Shown: piece by piece, positions 6,608 through 14,117 of the stretch | Numbering within the stretch: the first letter of the stretch is position 1 | Layout: each line of letters starts with the position of its first letter | NCBI GenBank assembly: GCA_016930075.1 | Contig: JAFGHS010000103.1 | Coordinates: 1 to 34,234, forward strand | DNA: 34,234 nucleotides | Origin: Deltaproteobacteria bacterium | Lineage (GTDB): Bacteria; Desulfobacterota; Syntrophia; Syntrophales; JAFGHS01 | Reading direction: 5' to 3' | Program-made: the position numbers and the translations under genes | Notes under the pieces: generated by a model | Database searches by the model: none | Told to the model about the DNA's origin: nothing | The model's input: the letters and a program-made list of their open reading frames with translations, nothing else

Positions 6608-7810
6608 CTAATCCGGAAGCCCCAGAACCTGCTTGGCAATGATGTTCAACTGAATTTCGGAAGAGCCGCCTTCCAGTGTATTGCCGCGGGACCGCAGCCA
6701 GACCCTCGTCAGGTCCAGTTCGCTCTTCTCGAATCCGTCCCCTTCCCATCCCAGACTCTCAGGGCCGACGATGGAAAGCATGAGCTCCTGCCTTCTCTGG
6801 TTTAACTCCGTACCGTAAACCTTGAAGATGGACGTCTCCGGTCCGGGTCTGTGGCCGGCCTTCACATTGTCGCCGTTTCGCTGAACCGTCAGCAGGAAGC
6901 TCTGCTCGTCGATCTGGTTCTGCGCCATTCTCTGACGGACCGCGTCATCGACCAGTTTGCCGTCTTTGAGACCAATGTACTTTTTCGCCGCTGCTTCCAT
7001 GGGATTTTCCGGCGATTCGGCTGCCGACTGCCTGCCGCCGAAGGTGTTGGCGATCATGGTGCGCTCGTGGCCCAGCAGTGCGCGTGCGACTTCCCAGCCG
7101 CCGTCGACTCTGTTTAAGATCTGGTGCCTCGGCACCCGAACATCCTCAAAGAACACCTCGCAGAAGGGGCTGGCGCCGCTGATCAGCTTGATCGGCCGGA
7201 TCTCTACGCCCGGCAAATCCAGATCAGTCAGCAGGAACGTAATGCCCGCCTGCTTTTTGACATCCGGATTGGACCGGACCAGCAGGAACATCCAGTCCGA
7301 CAAGTCGCCGAAGCTCGTCCAGGTCTTCTGGCCGTTAAGGATATAATCGTCGCCGTCGACAACGGCCTTTAACTGGACATTGGCCAGATCCGACCCCGCA
7401 TTCGGTTCCGAATATCCCTGGCACCAGCGGATCTCGCCCTTGATGATCTGGGGGATATACAACTTTTTCTGCTCCTCCGTGCCATACTGCAAAATCGTCG
7501 GACCGATCATCGTGATGCCGAAACCGGTCAATGGAGGAGGCAGCTCAAGGCGGGCCAACTCCTCGTTGAGAATTTTTGTTTCTTCCTTATCCAGTCCGCC
7601 GCCGCCGTATTCCTTGGGCCAGAAGGGGATCGTCCATCCCCTTTCGGCCATCATGTCCAACCATGGCCTGGAATCGGGATAAGGAAGAGGCGTCTTTTTC
7701 CCTCCCCAAAAGGCCGCCGCAGGGTCTCTCATCTTTCCCCGCAAAGACTTGGGCGCGTTAGCCTCAAGCCAGCTCCTTACGGATGCTCTGAATTCTTCTA
7801 AATCAGCCAT
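6608..7810 (-). CDS. Acyl-CoA dehydrogenase, putative catalytic subunit of a heteromeric enzyme
   Basis: A 400-residue FAD enzyme of the acyl-CoA dehydrogenase family that would introduce a trans-2 double bond into an acyl-CoA and hand electrons to ETF or a similar carrier. Visible parts are FWPKEYGGGGLD, the conserved CQGYSEPNAGSDLANVQ segment that contacts FAD and substrate, YILNGQKTWTS, and near the C-terminus TLEGGSSEIQ with Glu at about residue 380 in the position of the catalytic base. The next gene, 55 bases downstream, lacks that Glu, so the two probably form one complex. No ETF, ligase, hydratase or thiolase gene adjoins, so the substrate (fatty, cyclic or branched acyl-CoA) stays open. 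GAGG precedes the ATG. Confidence 0.93.
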   Translation of the reverse strand: MADLEEFRASVRSWLEANAPKSLRGKMRDPAAAFWGGKKTPLPYPDSRPWLDMMAERGWTIPFWPKEYGGGGLDKEETKILNEELARLELPPPLTGFGITMIGPTILQYGTEEQKKLYIPQIIKGEIRWCQGYSEPNAGSDLANVQLKAVVDGDDYILNGQKTWTSFGDLSDWMFLLVRSNPDVKKQAGITFLLTDLDLPGVEIRPIKLISGASPFCEVFFEDVRVPRHQILNRVDGGWEVARALLGHERTMIANTFGGRQSAAESPENPMEAAAKKYIGLKDGKLVDDAVRQRMAQNQIDEQSFLLTVQRNGDNVKAGHRPGPETSIFKVYGTELNQRRQELMLSIVGPESLGWEGDGFEKSELDLTRVWLRSRGNTLEGGSSEIQLNIIAKQVLGLPD

Positions 7811-7880
7811 ATATTTACCTCACCGTTTTTTATTGGCGGCTCTTCACGAAACCGCCTGTTTTCAATTGGTTAAAGCCTCT

Positions 7881-7914
7881 GTTATCACCATACGATAACT
7901 GACTGTTTTAACAG
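7881..7914. promoter_or_regulatory. Two adjacent palindromes upstream of the acyl-CoA dehydrogenase genes
   Basis: GTTATC at 7881-7886 and GATAAC at 7894-7899 form a 19-base inverted repeat; CTGTT and AACAG at 7903-7914 form a 12-base one right next to it. They lie 70-105 bases upstream of the dehydrogenase start. Sites of this size commonly bind TetR-type fatty-acid regulators; no regulator gene is nearby. Confidence 0.35.
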
Positions 7915-8009
7915 AAACGCTTAACTTTGTTCTGGAACTATAGGAAATCGAATGTCGTGTCAACGAAAAATAATATTTCAAGTTAGAAACATCTGCCCCG
8001 TATATGGCC

Positions 8010-8038
8010 TTGATTGGAAAAGGCTTTTAAGCTATGAT
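8010..8038 (+). promoter_or_regulatory. Sigma-70-type promoter of the 8136-10133 operon
   Basis: TTGATT at 8010-8015 is followed after 17 bases by TATGAT at 8033-8038. The start of transcription would fall near 8045, leaving a leader of about 90 bases. Confidence 0.5.
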
Positions 8039-8135
8039 CCACCGAGTTTCAACGTTTCTCCGAGCGCCGATCATCCATCCACGATGAGCCGTTTTTCGGA
8101 TCAGGAACGGAGTTTTTCATCCGGGAGGATGTAGA

Positions 8136-8426
8136 ATGAACATATGCCACCATTGCGGAAAAGAAGTGGAAATCAAAAAAATATTAGGCAGAAAGGAAGC
8201 CTGCCCCTTCTGCCGCGCGGACTTGCGCTGCTGCCTCAACTGCAGCTTTTATGATCCGGCTTCATACAATGCCTGCCGTGAACCTCAGGCCGAAAGGGTC
8301 CTGGAAAAAGACCGGAGCAACTTCTGCGAGTATTTCGTCTATAAAAAGGCGCTGGGCGCAGCGGATGTCAAAGACATGAAAAACAAAACACTTGATCAAT
8401 TGAACAACCTGTTTAAAACGACATAA
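8136..8426 (+). CDS. Small Cys-rich zinc-ribbon-like protein
   Basis: A 96-residue protein of unknown role. It starts with a zinc-ribbon-like CHHCGKEVEI...ACPFC pair, then has CCLNCSFYDP, ACREPQAE and NFCEYF, ten cysteines in all within the first 70 residues, followed by a charged helical tail. The LNCSFYDP...C...FCEYF pattern recurs in uncharacterised deltaproteobacterial proteins as I recall them; this is not verified. A strong GGGAGGA site precedes the ATG. It is the first gene of an operon; the methyltransferase-like gene follows after seven bases. Confidence 0.8.
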   Translation: MNICHHCGKEVEIKKILGRKEACPFCRADLRCCLNCSFYDPASYNACREPQAERVLEKDRSNFCEYFVYKKALGAADVKDMKNKTLDQLNNLFKTT

Positions 8427-8433
8427 CCTCTTT

Positions 8434-9384
8434 ATGCATTATCAAATCAGCACGACAAACGACTATCACCTGCAAGACATAAAAACCCTGGGATGGGAGT
8501 TAACCGTGTGCAATGCCCTTGATTCGCCGGACAGCCCCTGCCGTAAGTTTCTCAAAGAACCCGATTCATACGGGCATTTGCTTTATCGCCACCTGGAACG
8601 CTTTATCCCCATGAAAAGGATAAGGAACATCATCGAAGTCGGCGGCGGCTACGGCTGCCTCATGCGGGACTTTCTTCGCAGCCGGCCGGACATGAAGGCG
8701 ACCATGCTCGATATCTCGCCCTTTCTTTTAGAGAAGCAACGGGAATGCCTCAAGGATAATGCCGTTGATTATGTCCGGCTGGATTTTCTTGAGGCAGAGC
8801 CGTCGTTTCTGCAAGGATTCGATCTGGCCGTGTTCAATGAAAATCTGGGAGACTTCCCGACGGTGCTCGATGTCGGCACGGATATGCTCAGGAAAAATAG
8901 CGGCGATCTGCCCGAACCGGCCTTGAAGATCAGAGAATGTTTTACTCGATACGGCTTTAAAATACCTGAGCAGAAACATTTTAATTTCAACATCGGCGCC
9001 GTTGACGCGCTGGAAAAAATTTGTTCAGCCGCCATTCCCTATATTTTCCTGTCCGAACACAGCTGCGAAGCGTCCGTACCGGCGGCTCTCAAAACCAGTC
9101 TGCAAATCGATTCATCAGGCAACCCCGAGCGGATCGCCCTTAAAGGCCACGATGAATACACAATCCGGTTCTCCCATCTTGGCGATGTGGCGAAATATCA
9201 TGGCTATGACGTTATCCGCGGGCAAATGGCCGATTTTATCCTGCCTGATTTCTCGGATCGGGTTATGGCCGCTTTAAGATCGACAATTTCAGCAACGGAC
9301 GAATATGAAATCATCCGTCAATTCATATACGATCTTTACAAATACGAATATCTGATCCTCATAAGAAAGGGAGAAGCTATATGA
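8434..9384 (+). CDS. Putative class I SAM-dependent methyltransferase
   Basis: A 316-residue cytoplasmic protein. Residues 66-74 (IIEVGGGYG) match the glycine-rich SAM motif I, followed by a strand ending MLDIS as motif II and DLAVFNENLGDFPTVLD at the motif IV position. This layout recalls the MidA/NDUFAF7-like group, which has an NE-x-x-DA-x-P element at that place, but the similarity is loose. The C-terminal part (YTIRFSHLGDVAKYHGYDVIRG) is of a kind also seen in that group. The substrate is unknown. No strong ribosome site precedes the ATG; translation may be coupled to the gene seven bases upstream. Its stop overlaps the start of the DUF2845 gene. Confidence 0.7.
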   Translation: MHYQISTTNDYHLQDIKTLGWELTVCNALDSPDSPCRKFLKEPDSYGHLLYRHLERFIPMKRIRNIIEVGGGYGCLMRDFLRSRPDMKATMLDISPFLLEKQRECLKDNAVDYVRLDFLEAEPSFLQGFDLAVFNENLGDFPTVLDVGTDMLRKNSGDLPEPALKIRECFTRYGFKIPEQKHFNFNIGAVDALEKICSAAIPYIFLSEHSCEASVPAALKTSLQIDSSGNPERIALKGHDEYTIRFSHLGDVAKYHGYDVIRGQMADFILPDFSDRVMAALRSTISATDEYEIIRQFIYDLYKYEYLILIRKGEAI

Positions 9385-9758
9385 AGCACATGGCCAAAGC
9401 AGCATTGATATTCATGATCACCTTTTTTTGCATTTTTTTTATGAAGAGCCGGGATTGCGACGCTTTCCGCTGCGGAAGCGGACTGGTGTCGGCAGGGGAC
9501 ACAAAGGCCAAAGTGCTGATCGAATGCGGAAATCCGACCTACACGGAAAAGGGAAACAAAAAATCCGGGACGACAGGCGGCTCATCACGGCAAAAGACAG
9601 GCAAAGCCGGTTCCCAGCGCATTGATAAGTGGTATTACAATTGCGGTGACAATGATTTCATTTACGTTCTCGAATTTGAAAGTAATGTTCTGCAAAAAGA
9701 AAACACCGCCGGACGCGGAAAGGGTCCATCCGATTGCCGGGGCAACAGGCAGGAATAA
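9381..9758 (+). CDS. DUF2845-type secreted protein
   Basis: A 125-residue protein with a signal peptide or N-terminal anchor (residues 1-28, Phe-rich). The exported part begins AFRCGSGLVSAGDTKAKVLIECGNPT, continues with a polar low-complexity stretch (about 60-80), then KWYYNCGDNDFIYVLEFE and DCRG at the end. The four cysteines and these segments match the DUF2845 pattern of periplasmic proteins with no known function. Start and upstream stop overlap as ATGA, and GGGAGA lies before the ATG. Confidence 0.82.
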   Translation: MKHMAKAALIFMITFFCIFFMKSRDCDAFRCGSGLVSAGDTKAKVLIECGNPTYTEKGNKKSGTTGGSSRQKTGKAGSQRIDKWYYNCGDNDFIYVLEFESNVLQKENTAGRGKGPSDCRGNRQE

Positions 9759-9761
9759 AGC

Positions 9762-10133
9762 ATGAGTGACCAGCTCCCACCGGCATGCAAACGATGCGGC
9801 AAGTGTTGCCTTGCCGATGTCAATGTCTACATTACCGAAGAGGATCGGATGCGTTGGAAAGAGGAGGGCCGGGACGATATTTTCCGTTTGTTGTCCCATG
9901 AACACGCCCTCTGGGCGGGCGACCATCTTATTTCTTCCGAAGACGGCAGTTACATTCACGGCTGCATATTCCTTTCATTCAAAGACGGCCGGTTTGCTTG
10001 CACGATTTATGAAACAAGACCGAAAACATGCAGGAACTTCCAGCCCGGCTCCTCGGAAATATGCCCGCAGTTTAATCGCCGAATATCAGGCAGAGACGGC
10101 AGCCGGCATGGCAACGGCAAAGAGGAAATTTAA
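9762..10133 (+). CDS. YkgJ-family Cys-cluster protein
   Basis: A 123-residue protein with the CKRCGKCC motif at about 9-16, a Cys at HGC in the middle, and CTIYETRPKTCRNFQPGSSEIC, which is the usual arrangement of the YkgJ (CxxCxxCC) family. These proteins are thought to hold zinc or an iron-sulfur cluster; no activity is established for most. It follows the DUF2845 gene by three bases and is the last gene of the operon. The last 15 residues are polar and outside the family core. Confidence 0.86.
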   Translation: MSDQLPPACKRCGKCCLADVNVYITEEDRMRWKEEGRDDIFRLLSHEHALWAGDHLISSEDGSYIHGCIFLSFKDGRFACTIYETRPKTCRNFQPGSSEICPQFNRRISGRDGSRHGNGKEEI

Positions 10134-10227
10134 TGTCATGGGCGCTACATTTTGCTTGATTATCGATATAAAAAAATAATAGAGTGCTTTATCGACAACA
10201 ACGTTAAAAATTGAAAGGAGGACGGTC

Positions 10228-10662
10228 ATGTTTAAAAAGGTTCTTTTCCCCATCGACTTTTCGGATGTTTCCATGAGCGCGTTGGAGTATATCATTAAGT
10301 TGAAAAATTCCGGCGTTGAAGAGGTGGTTGTGATCAACATCGTTGAAGACAAATACTTCTATCTTTTGGGCGAATACACAAGACTCGACATCGACAAATT
10401 TGAAGGAGACATCAAAAAGAACATCACAGGCAAACTCAATGTCGTTGCCAATAAGTTAAGCGACGCAGGCTATAAAGTAAAAGTGAAGATTACCCGTGGA
10501 ATTCCCGCAAACGAGATCCTTAAAGCGGAAAAAGAAGAAGCCGTGTCCATGATCGTCATCGGCTCTCATGGAATGAGCAATCTCAAGGAAATGTTTCTGG
10601 GGTCCGTTTCCGAAACGGTTGTCCGCAAATCGGAGACGCCTGTTCTGGTCATCAAGAGATAG
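10228..10662 (+). CDS. Universal stress protein, UspA family
   Basis: A 144-residue single-domain UspA protein. It opens with FKKVLFPIDFSDVS and ends with the nucleotide-binding signature G-x2-G-x9-G-S (GSHGMSNLKEMFLGS), followed by VVRKSETPVLVIKR. That signature marks the ATP-binding subclass. Such proteins are cytoplasmic dimers made under starvation or stress. GAAAGGAGG precedes the ATG. The 94-base gap from the YkgJ gene and its own terminator make it a likely single-gene unit. Confidence 0.93.
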   Translation: MFKKVLFPIDFSDVSMSALEYIIKLKNSGVEEVVVINIVEDKYFYLLGEYTRLDIDKFEGDIKKNITGKLNVVANKLSDAGYKVKVKITRGIPANEILKAEKEEAVSMIVIGSHGMSNLKEMFLGSVSETVVRKSETPVLVIKR

Positions 10663-10706
10663 GTAATCCGTTTTAATTCATCGCATATCTTGTGCTTTTT
10701 TAAAAT

Positions 10707-10736
10707 AAAGGGCTTGGCTCATCACCAAGCCCTTTT
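10707..10736. terminator. Terminator between the UspA gene and the convergent reductase gene
   Basis: AAAGGGCTTGG at 10707-10717 pairs with CCAAGCCCTTTT at 10725-10736, with a seven-base loop. The plus strand ends in T residues and the minus strand has a T-rich end as well, so it can serve both converging genes. Confidence 0.85.
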
Positions 10737-10757
10737 CATCAACACGGTCATCGCCAA

Positions 10758-12716
10758 TCAAATATCCCAGGCCGCTTTTGCCCCTTCCTCCGTCGCTTCG
10801 ATGATGCGGCGGGGCGATTTTGCATCGCCGACGATGAAATGGCGGATGTTCTTTTCTTTGAGCATCGACCGAAAATCCTGCCTCGGCGTCACGCCAACGG
10901 CGATGATCACCTGATTGACCGGCGAGATTGTTTGCTCTTTGCCGTCGCTTACAACATAGACCGCCCCTTCCGTAATCTTCTCCACTTTCGTATTGAAGAG
11001 CAGTTTTACGCCTGCTGCATTCAGCCGCCGGTACAGCATGGCGCCGTGGGACGTATAGCGCTTCACCGGCGCTTTGGCCAGCATCTCGACGACCGTAACG
11101 TTCTTTGCGCCCTTCTCGCAGAGAAAATCGGCCGTTTCCATGCCGACCAGGCCGCCGCCGATGACAACGACGTCGCTTTCCGGTTGGACCTCGCCGTTCA
11201 ATATCTGCCAGGCATCGCAGACAACCGAAGCCGTGACGCCTTCTGCCGGGCAGGCGGCCTTGGCCGCACCGACGGCAAGAATGACGCAGTCAGGCTTCCC
11301 TTCGTCGATCATCGCTTCGGTGACTTCCGCAGCCGTCCGAATATCGACGCCCTTTTTCCGGCAATTGGCCGCAAGCGTCCTGATCCACTTGCCGTAAACG
11401 GCTTTGTAAGGCGCCTTGGCCGCATAAAGCACCTGCCCGCCCACTTCTTTTTCCTTCTCAAAGAGGGTGACCTTGTGTCCGAGTCTTGCCGCTTCAAAAG
11501 CAGCGGTCAGTCCCCCCGGCCCTGCGCCGATGACCCAGACGATACGGCTGGTTTTCGCCGGGCCCGCAGGCCGGATCAGCTCCTGACCTGTTTCCGGATT
11601 GATGGCGCACCGGACTTTCAGACCCTCGAAGGCAAGGCGTTCAATGCACCCCTGATTGCAGGCCAGACATTCATACGTATCTTCGGGATGACCCTCGCGG
11701 GCGTTCTTCAGGAAATCGGGGTCGGCAAGGTGCTGGCGCGCGACGGCGATCATGTCCGCATCTTTCCGGGCAATGACCTCATCCATGAAGAAAGGATCGG
11801 TAAACCGCCCGACGGCGATAACGGGGACATCCGTCACCTCCTTGATTTTGCGGGCCAGGTGGGCCTTGAATCCGGGAGCGTACTCGACCGGCGCGCTGGC
11901 ATTGGGGGTTTCCGTCCCCACCTGGGCGCTGCCGTGGGTGCTGAAGGATACATTGATCACATCCGCGCCGGCCTTGACCAGATCGGGAATGATGGTTTGC
12001 ATGTCGGAGATGATATAGCCGTCTTTAAGCGTTTCCTCGCCGGAAATCCGGATGGAAATGGGAAAATCTTCTCCCACCTGCCTGCGAACCGCGGCAATGC
12101 ATTCGATCATAAAGCGGGCGCGGCCCCGGAAATCGCCGCCGTACTCATCGGTGCGCCGATTGGAGTGGGCGGAGAGAAACTGCATCAGGAGGTAGCCGTG
12201 CGCGCCGTGGAGTTCCACGGCATCGAAGCCCGCAGCCTTGGCCCGCGCCGCCGCAGTGCCGAAAGCGGCTATGGTCTGCTTGACTTCTTCCAGGGTCATT
12301 TCCCGCGGCGTTCCCAACATGCCGAAGACATAGCTCGGAATGGCCGATGGGCCGACAACCGTCTTCTTCTGCGTCTGATAGAGGCTCTCGCGTCCGCAAT
12401 GATGGAGCTGCAGGGCAATCTTGCTCCCCTGATTATGAACCGCATCGGCCAGTTTGCGCAATCCCGGAATAAATTTATCGTCCCAAACGGCCAGACCGCC
12501 CGGCGACACATATCCCAGGGGATGCACCGCGGTAATCTCGGTGATGTAGAGACCGGCCCCGCTTCGGGCGCGGCGCGTCAGATAGGCGATATTCGCCTCG
12601 CTGACCGTGCCGTCCTCATTGCCGAGTCCCGTTCCCATCGGCGGCATGACGACCCGGTTGGCTATCTCCATGGATTTGATCTTTAAAGGGGTCAACAAAT
12701 GCTCAAGCGTTTTCAT
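10758..12716 (-). CDS. NADH:flavin oxidoreductase/2,4-dienoyl-CoA reductase-like protein
   Basis: A 652-residue iron-sulfur flavoprotein with the FadH/OYE layout. The N-terminal TIM barrel (about 1-340) binds FMN and has ELHGAHGYLLMQFLS and NRRTDEYGG. The cluster motif C-x2-C-x3-C-x11-C (ECLACNQGC...RCAI) holds a [4Fe-4S] cluster. The C-terminal half has an FAD-binding GAGPGG and an NAD(P)-binding GGGLVGME. E. coli FadH reduces 2,4-dienoyl-CoA; anaerobic relatives (BaiCD-type, 2-naphthoyl-CoA reductase-type) reduce other enoyl or aromatic acyl-CoAs, so the substrate is open. GGAGGA before the ATG at 12716 sets the start. It stands alone, divergent from the thioesterase gene. Confidence 0.92.
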   Translation of the reverse strand: MKTLEHLLTPLKIKSMEIANRVVMPPMGTGLGNEDGTVSEANIAYLTRRARSGAGLYITEITAVHPLGYVSPGGLAVWDDKFIPGLRKLADAVHNQGSKIALQLHHCGRESLYQTQKKTVVGPSAIPSYVFGMLGTPREMTLEEVKQTIAAFGTAAARAKAAGFDAVELHGAHGYLLMQFLSAHSNRRTDEYGGDFRGRARFMIECIAAVRRQVGEDFPISIRISGEETLKDGYIISDMQTIIPDLVKAGADVINVSFSTHGSAQVGTETPNASAPVEYAPGFKAHLARKIKEVTDVPVIAVGRFTDPFFMDEVIARKDADMIAVARQHLADPDFLKNAREGHPEDTYECLACNQGCIERLAFEGLKVRCAINPETGQELIRPAGPAKTSRIVWVIGAGPGGLTAAFEAARLGHKVTLFEKEKEVGGQVLYAAKAPYKAVYGKWIRTLAANCRKKGVDIRTAAEVTEAMIDEGKPDCVILAVGAAKAACPAEGVTASVVCDAWQILNGEVQPESDVVVIGGGLVGMETADFLCEKGAKNVTVVEMLAKAPVKRYTSHGAMLYRRLNAAGVKLLFNTKVEKITEGAVYVVSDGKEQTISPVNQVIIAVGVTPRQDFRSMLKEKNIRHFIVGDAKSPRRIIEATEEGAKAAWDI

Positions 12717-12947
12717 AACTGTTCCTCCATATGGCATATTTGCTCAATTTTATTCCTTTAGGCTGTTCCGCGTCATCTCGTTGCTGAAAACAGACTTATC
12801 ACAGTCACGATACTTTTACGAGTGGTCATCATGAAACAAAAATCATGGAGCATTGCATAAAAATATCTTGATGCCTATCTCAATACTTGTTAGTTTCTTA
12901 AAGAAGATTTGTTTCTGCAAAAAATCTCAATAGAAAAGGAGAAACCT

Positions 12948-13421
12948 ATGCCGGGAAAAGCGGTTCAGGATTGCTATCCCGAGGAATTCGCCAACTGTTA
13001 CGGTTGCGGGCGGCTTAATCGGGACGGGATGCAAATCAAGAGTTACTGGGATGGAGAAGAATGTGTCTGCCGTTATACGCCGAAGCCTTACTACACAGGC
13101 GGATTTCCGGGTTTCTCCTATGGCGGGCTTATCAGTTCGCTCATCGACTGCCACGGCGCTGCTACGGCATCGGCGGCCAAGTTGCAGGATGAAGGCTTTA
13201 CTCTCGACGACCGCCCGCCTTCACGCTTTGTGACGGCTTCATTAAAAGTCGATTATTTGAAGCCGACACCCCTCGGAACCGTTCTGACGTTAAAGGGGAA
13301 ACCCCTTGATATTTCGAACCGCAAGGTCATTGTCGCCGTCACATTATCCGCCGACGGTGAAATCTGCGCCAAAGGCGAAGCCGTCATGGTAAAGATTCCG
13401 GATGCCGAAACCTCGCCATAA
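12948..13421 (+). CDS. PaaI/4HBT-type hotdog thioesterase
   Basis: A 157-residue hotdog-fold protein likely to hydrolyse an acyl-CoA. NCYGCGRLNRDGMQI near the N-terminus is common in this subgroup; the central helix SYGGLISSLIDCHGAATA carries the usual Gly-Gly and acidic residue, and the C-terminal strands are FVTASLKVDYLKPTPLG and KVIVAVTLSADGEICAKGEAVMV. AAAGGAG before the ATG at 12948 supports this start; a TTG 39 bases upstream would add an unlikely tail. It is divergent from the dienoyl-CoA-reductase-like gene, so acyl-CoA metabolism may link them. Confidence 0.87.
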   Translation: MPGKAVQDCYPEEFANCYGCGRLNRDGMQIKSYWDGEECVCRYTPKPYYTGGFPGFSYGGLISSLIDCHGAATASAAKLQDEGFTLDDRPPSRFVTASLKVDYLKPTPLGTVLTLKGKPLDISNRKVIVAVTLSADGEICAKGEAVMVKIPDAETSP

Positions 13422-13449
13422 GGGGGCTGTTAATTCCCGTTTATTCTCC

Positions 13450-13478
13450 TTGACAGGGAAATATACCGGTTTTACAAT
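13450..13478 (+). promoter_or_regulatory. Sigma-70-type promoter of the Cache-domain gene
   Basis: TTGACA at 13450-13455, 17 bases of spacer, TACAAT at 13473-13478. Transcription would start near 13485, about 70 bases before the ATG at 13559. Confidence 0.68.
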
Positions 13479-13558
13479 CCGGACGTCAAAGATAACCGTC
13501 GTTGTTGACAAGCAAGCTCAAATGAGTCAGCCGACCCCATCCCAAAGGAGGTATCCGC

Positions 13559-14107
13559 ATGAAGACAGCAAAAAGTTTTTTCATCGCATTCGGCATCATC
13601 TTTACATGTTTTCTGGTCTGCTCCGTATTCTCCCATGCAGCGGACACGACGACTGGAAAGAGCGGACCGGAACAAGGAATCAGGCAGGATGTCGAACAAA
13701 AACTTGGCGCCCTGTCGCAGGAAATCGGCAGCAAACGAACCATCGGCAAGGCGGCGGCTTACGATCTTCTTTCCCGTTACTTGAAGGAAAATCCCCGCAT
13801 TTATGGCGCCGCCCTCGCTTTTGCGCCGAAGAAGAAGAAAGGGAAAACCGTCAAATTCTCGCCCTATGTCTACAGGAGCGGCAATGAACTCATCAAAAAG
13901 GATCTCGCGAAAAGTTACAACTACAAATCACGTGAATGGTACGCGGCGCCTGTGAAAAAGAAAAAACCTCTCTGGAGCGAACCGTATTACGACGAAGGCG
14001 GCGGGGAGACATGGATGGTCACCTATTCGATCCCCGTTTACTCCAGCGCGAAGCGTCCGAAGCTCATCGGGGTCGTGACCTCCGATGTGATCGTGCCGAA
14101 GCCGTAG
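13559..14107 (+). CDS. Secreted stand-alone Cache (PDC-like) domain protein
   Basis: A 182-residue protein with a signal peptide (about 1-27, ending SHAAD) and no later membrane segment. A leading helix (QDVEQKLGALSQEIGSKR) is followed by the Cache/PDC pattern: YGAALAFAP, YVYRSGNELIKKDLAKSYNYKSREWY, PLWSEPYYDEGGGETWMVTYSIPVY, and a final strand PKLIGVVTSDVIV. Cache domains are normally the ligand-binding half of sensor kinases and chemoreceptors; here the domain stands alone and would be periplasmic. It could act as a binding protein for a receptor encoded elsewhere. AAAGGAGG precedes the ATG, and a good promoter lies upstream. It converges on the aconitase gene with ten bases between stops. 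Confidence 0.8.
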   Translation: MKTAKSFFIAFGIIFTCFLVCSVFSHAADTTTGKSGPEQGIRQDVEQKLGALSQEIGSKRTIGKAAAYDLLSRYLKENPRIYGAALAFAPKKKKGKTVKFSPYVYRSGNELIKKDLAKSYNYKSREWYAAPVKKKKPLWSEPYYDEGGGETWMVTYSIPVYSSAKRPKLIGVVTSDVIVPKP

Positions 14108-14117
14108 CGTCATCTGT

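Larger units (their letters stand above)
7811..8135. other. 325-base divergent intergenic region with two palindromes and a promoter
   Basis: The stretch separates the minus-strand dehydrogenase operon from the plus-strand zinc-ribbon operon. It holds GTTATC-N7-GATAAC at 7881-7899, CTGTT-TT-AACAG at 7903-7914 and a promoter-like pair at 8010-8038. An open frame at 7952-8134 is not supported by a ribosome site or protein pattern. Confidence 0.6.

Noticed and set aside
10839-12686. 615-codon open frame on the plus strand
   Set aside because: It lies fully opposite the FadH/OYE-like gene, has no ribosome site or family motif, and reflects the codon bias of that gene.
13402-13887. 161-codon frame overlapping the Cache gene
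   Set aside because: Different frame from the well-supported Cache protein, which has signal peptide, ribosome site and promoter.
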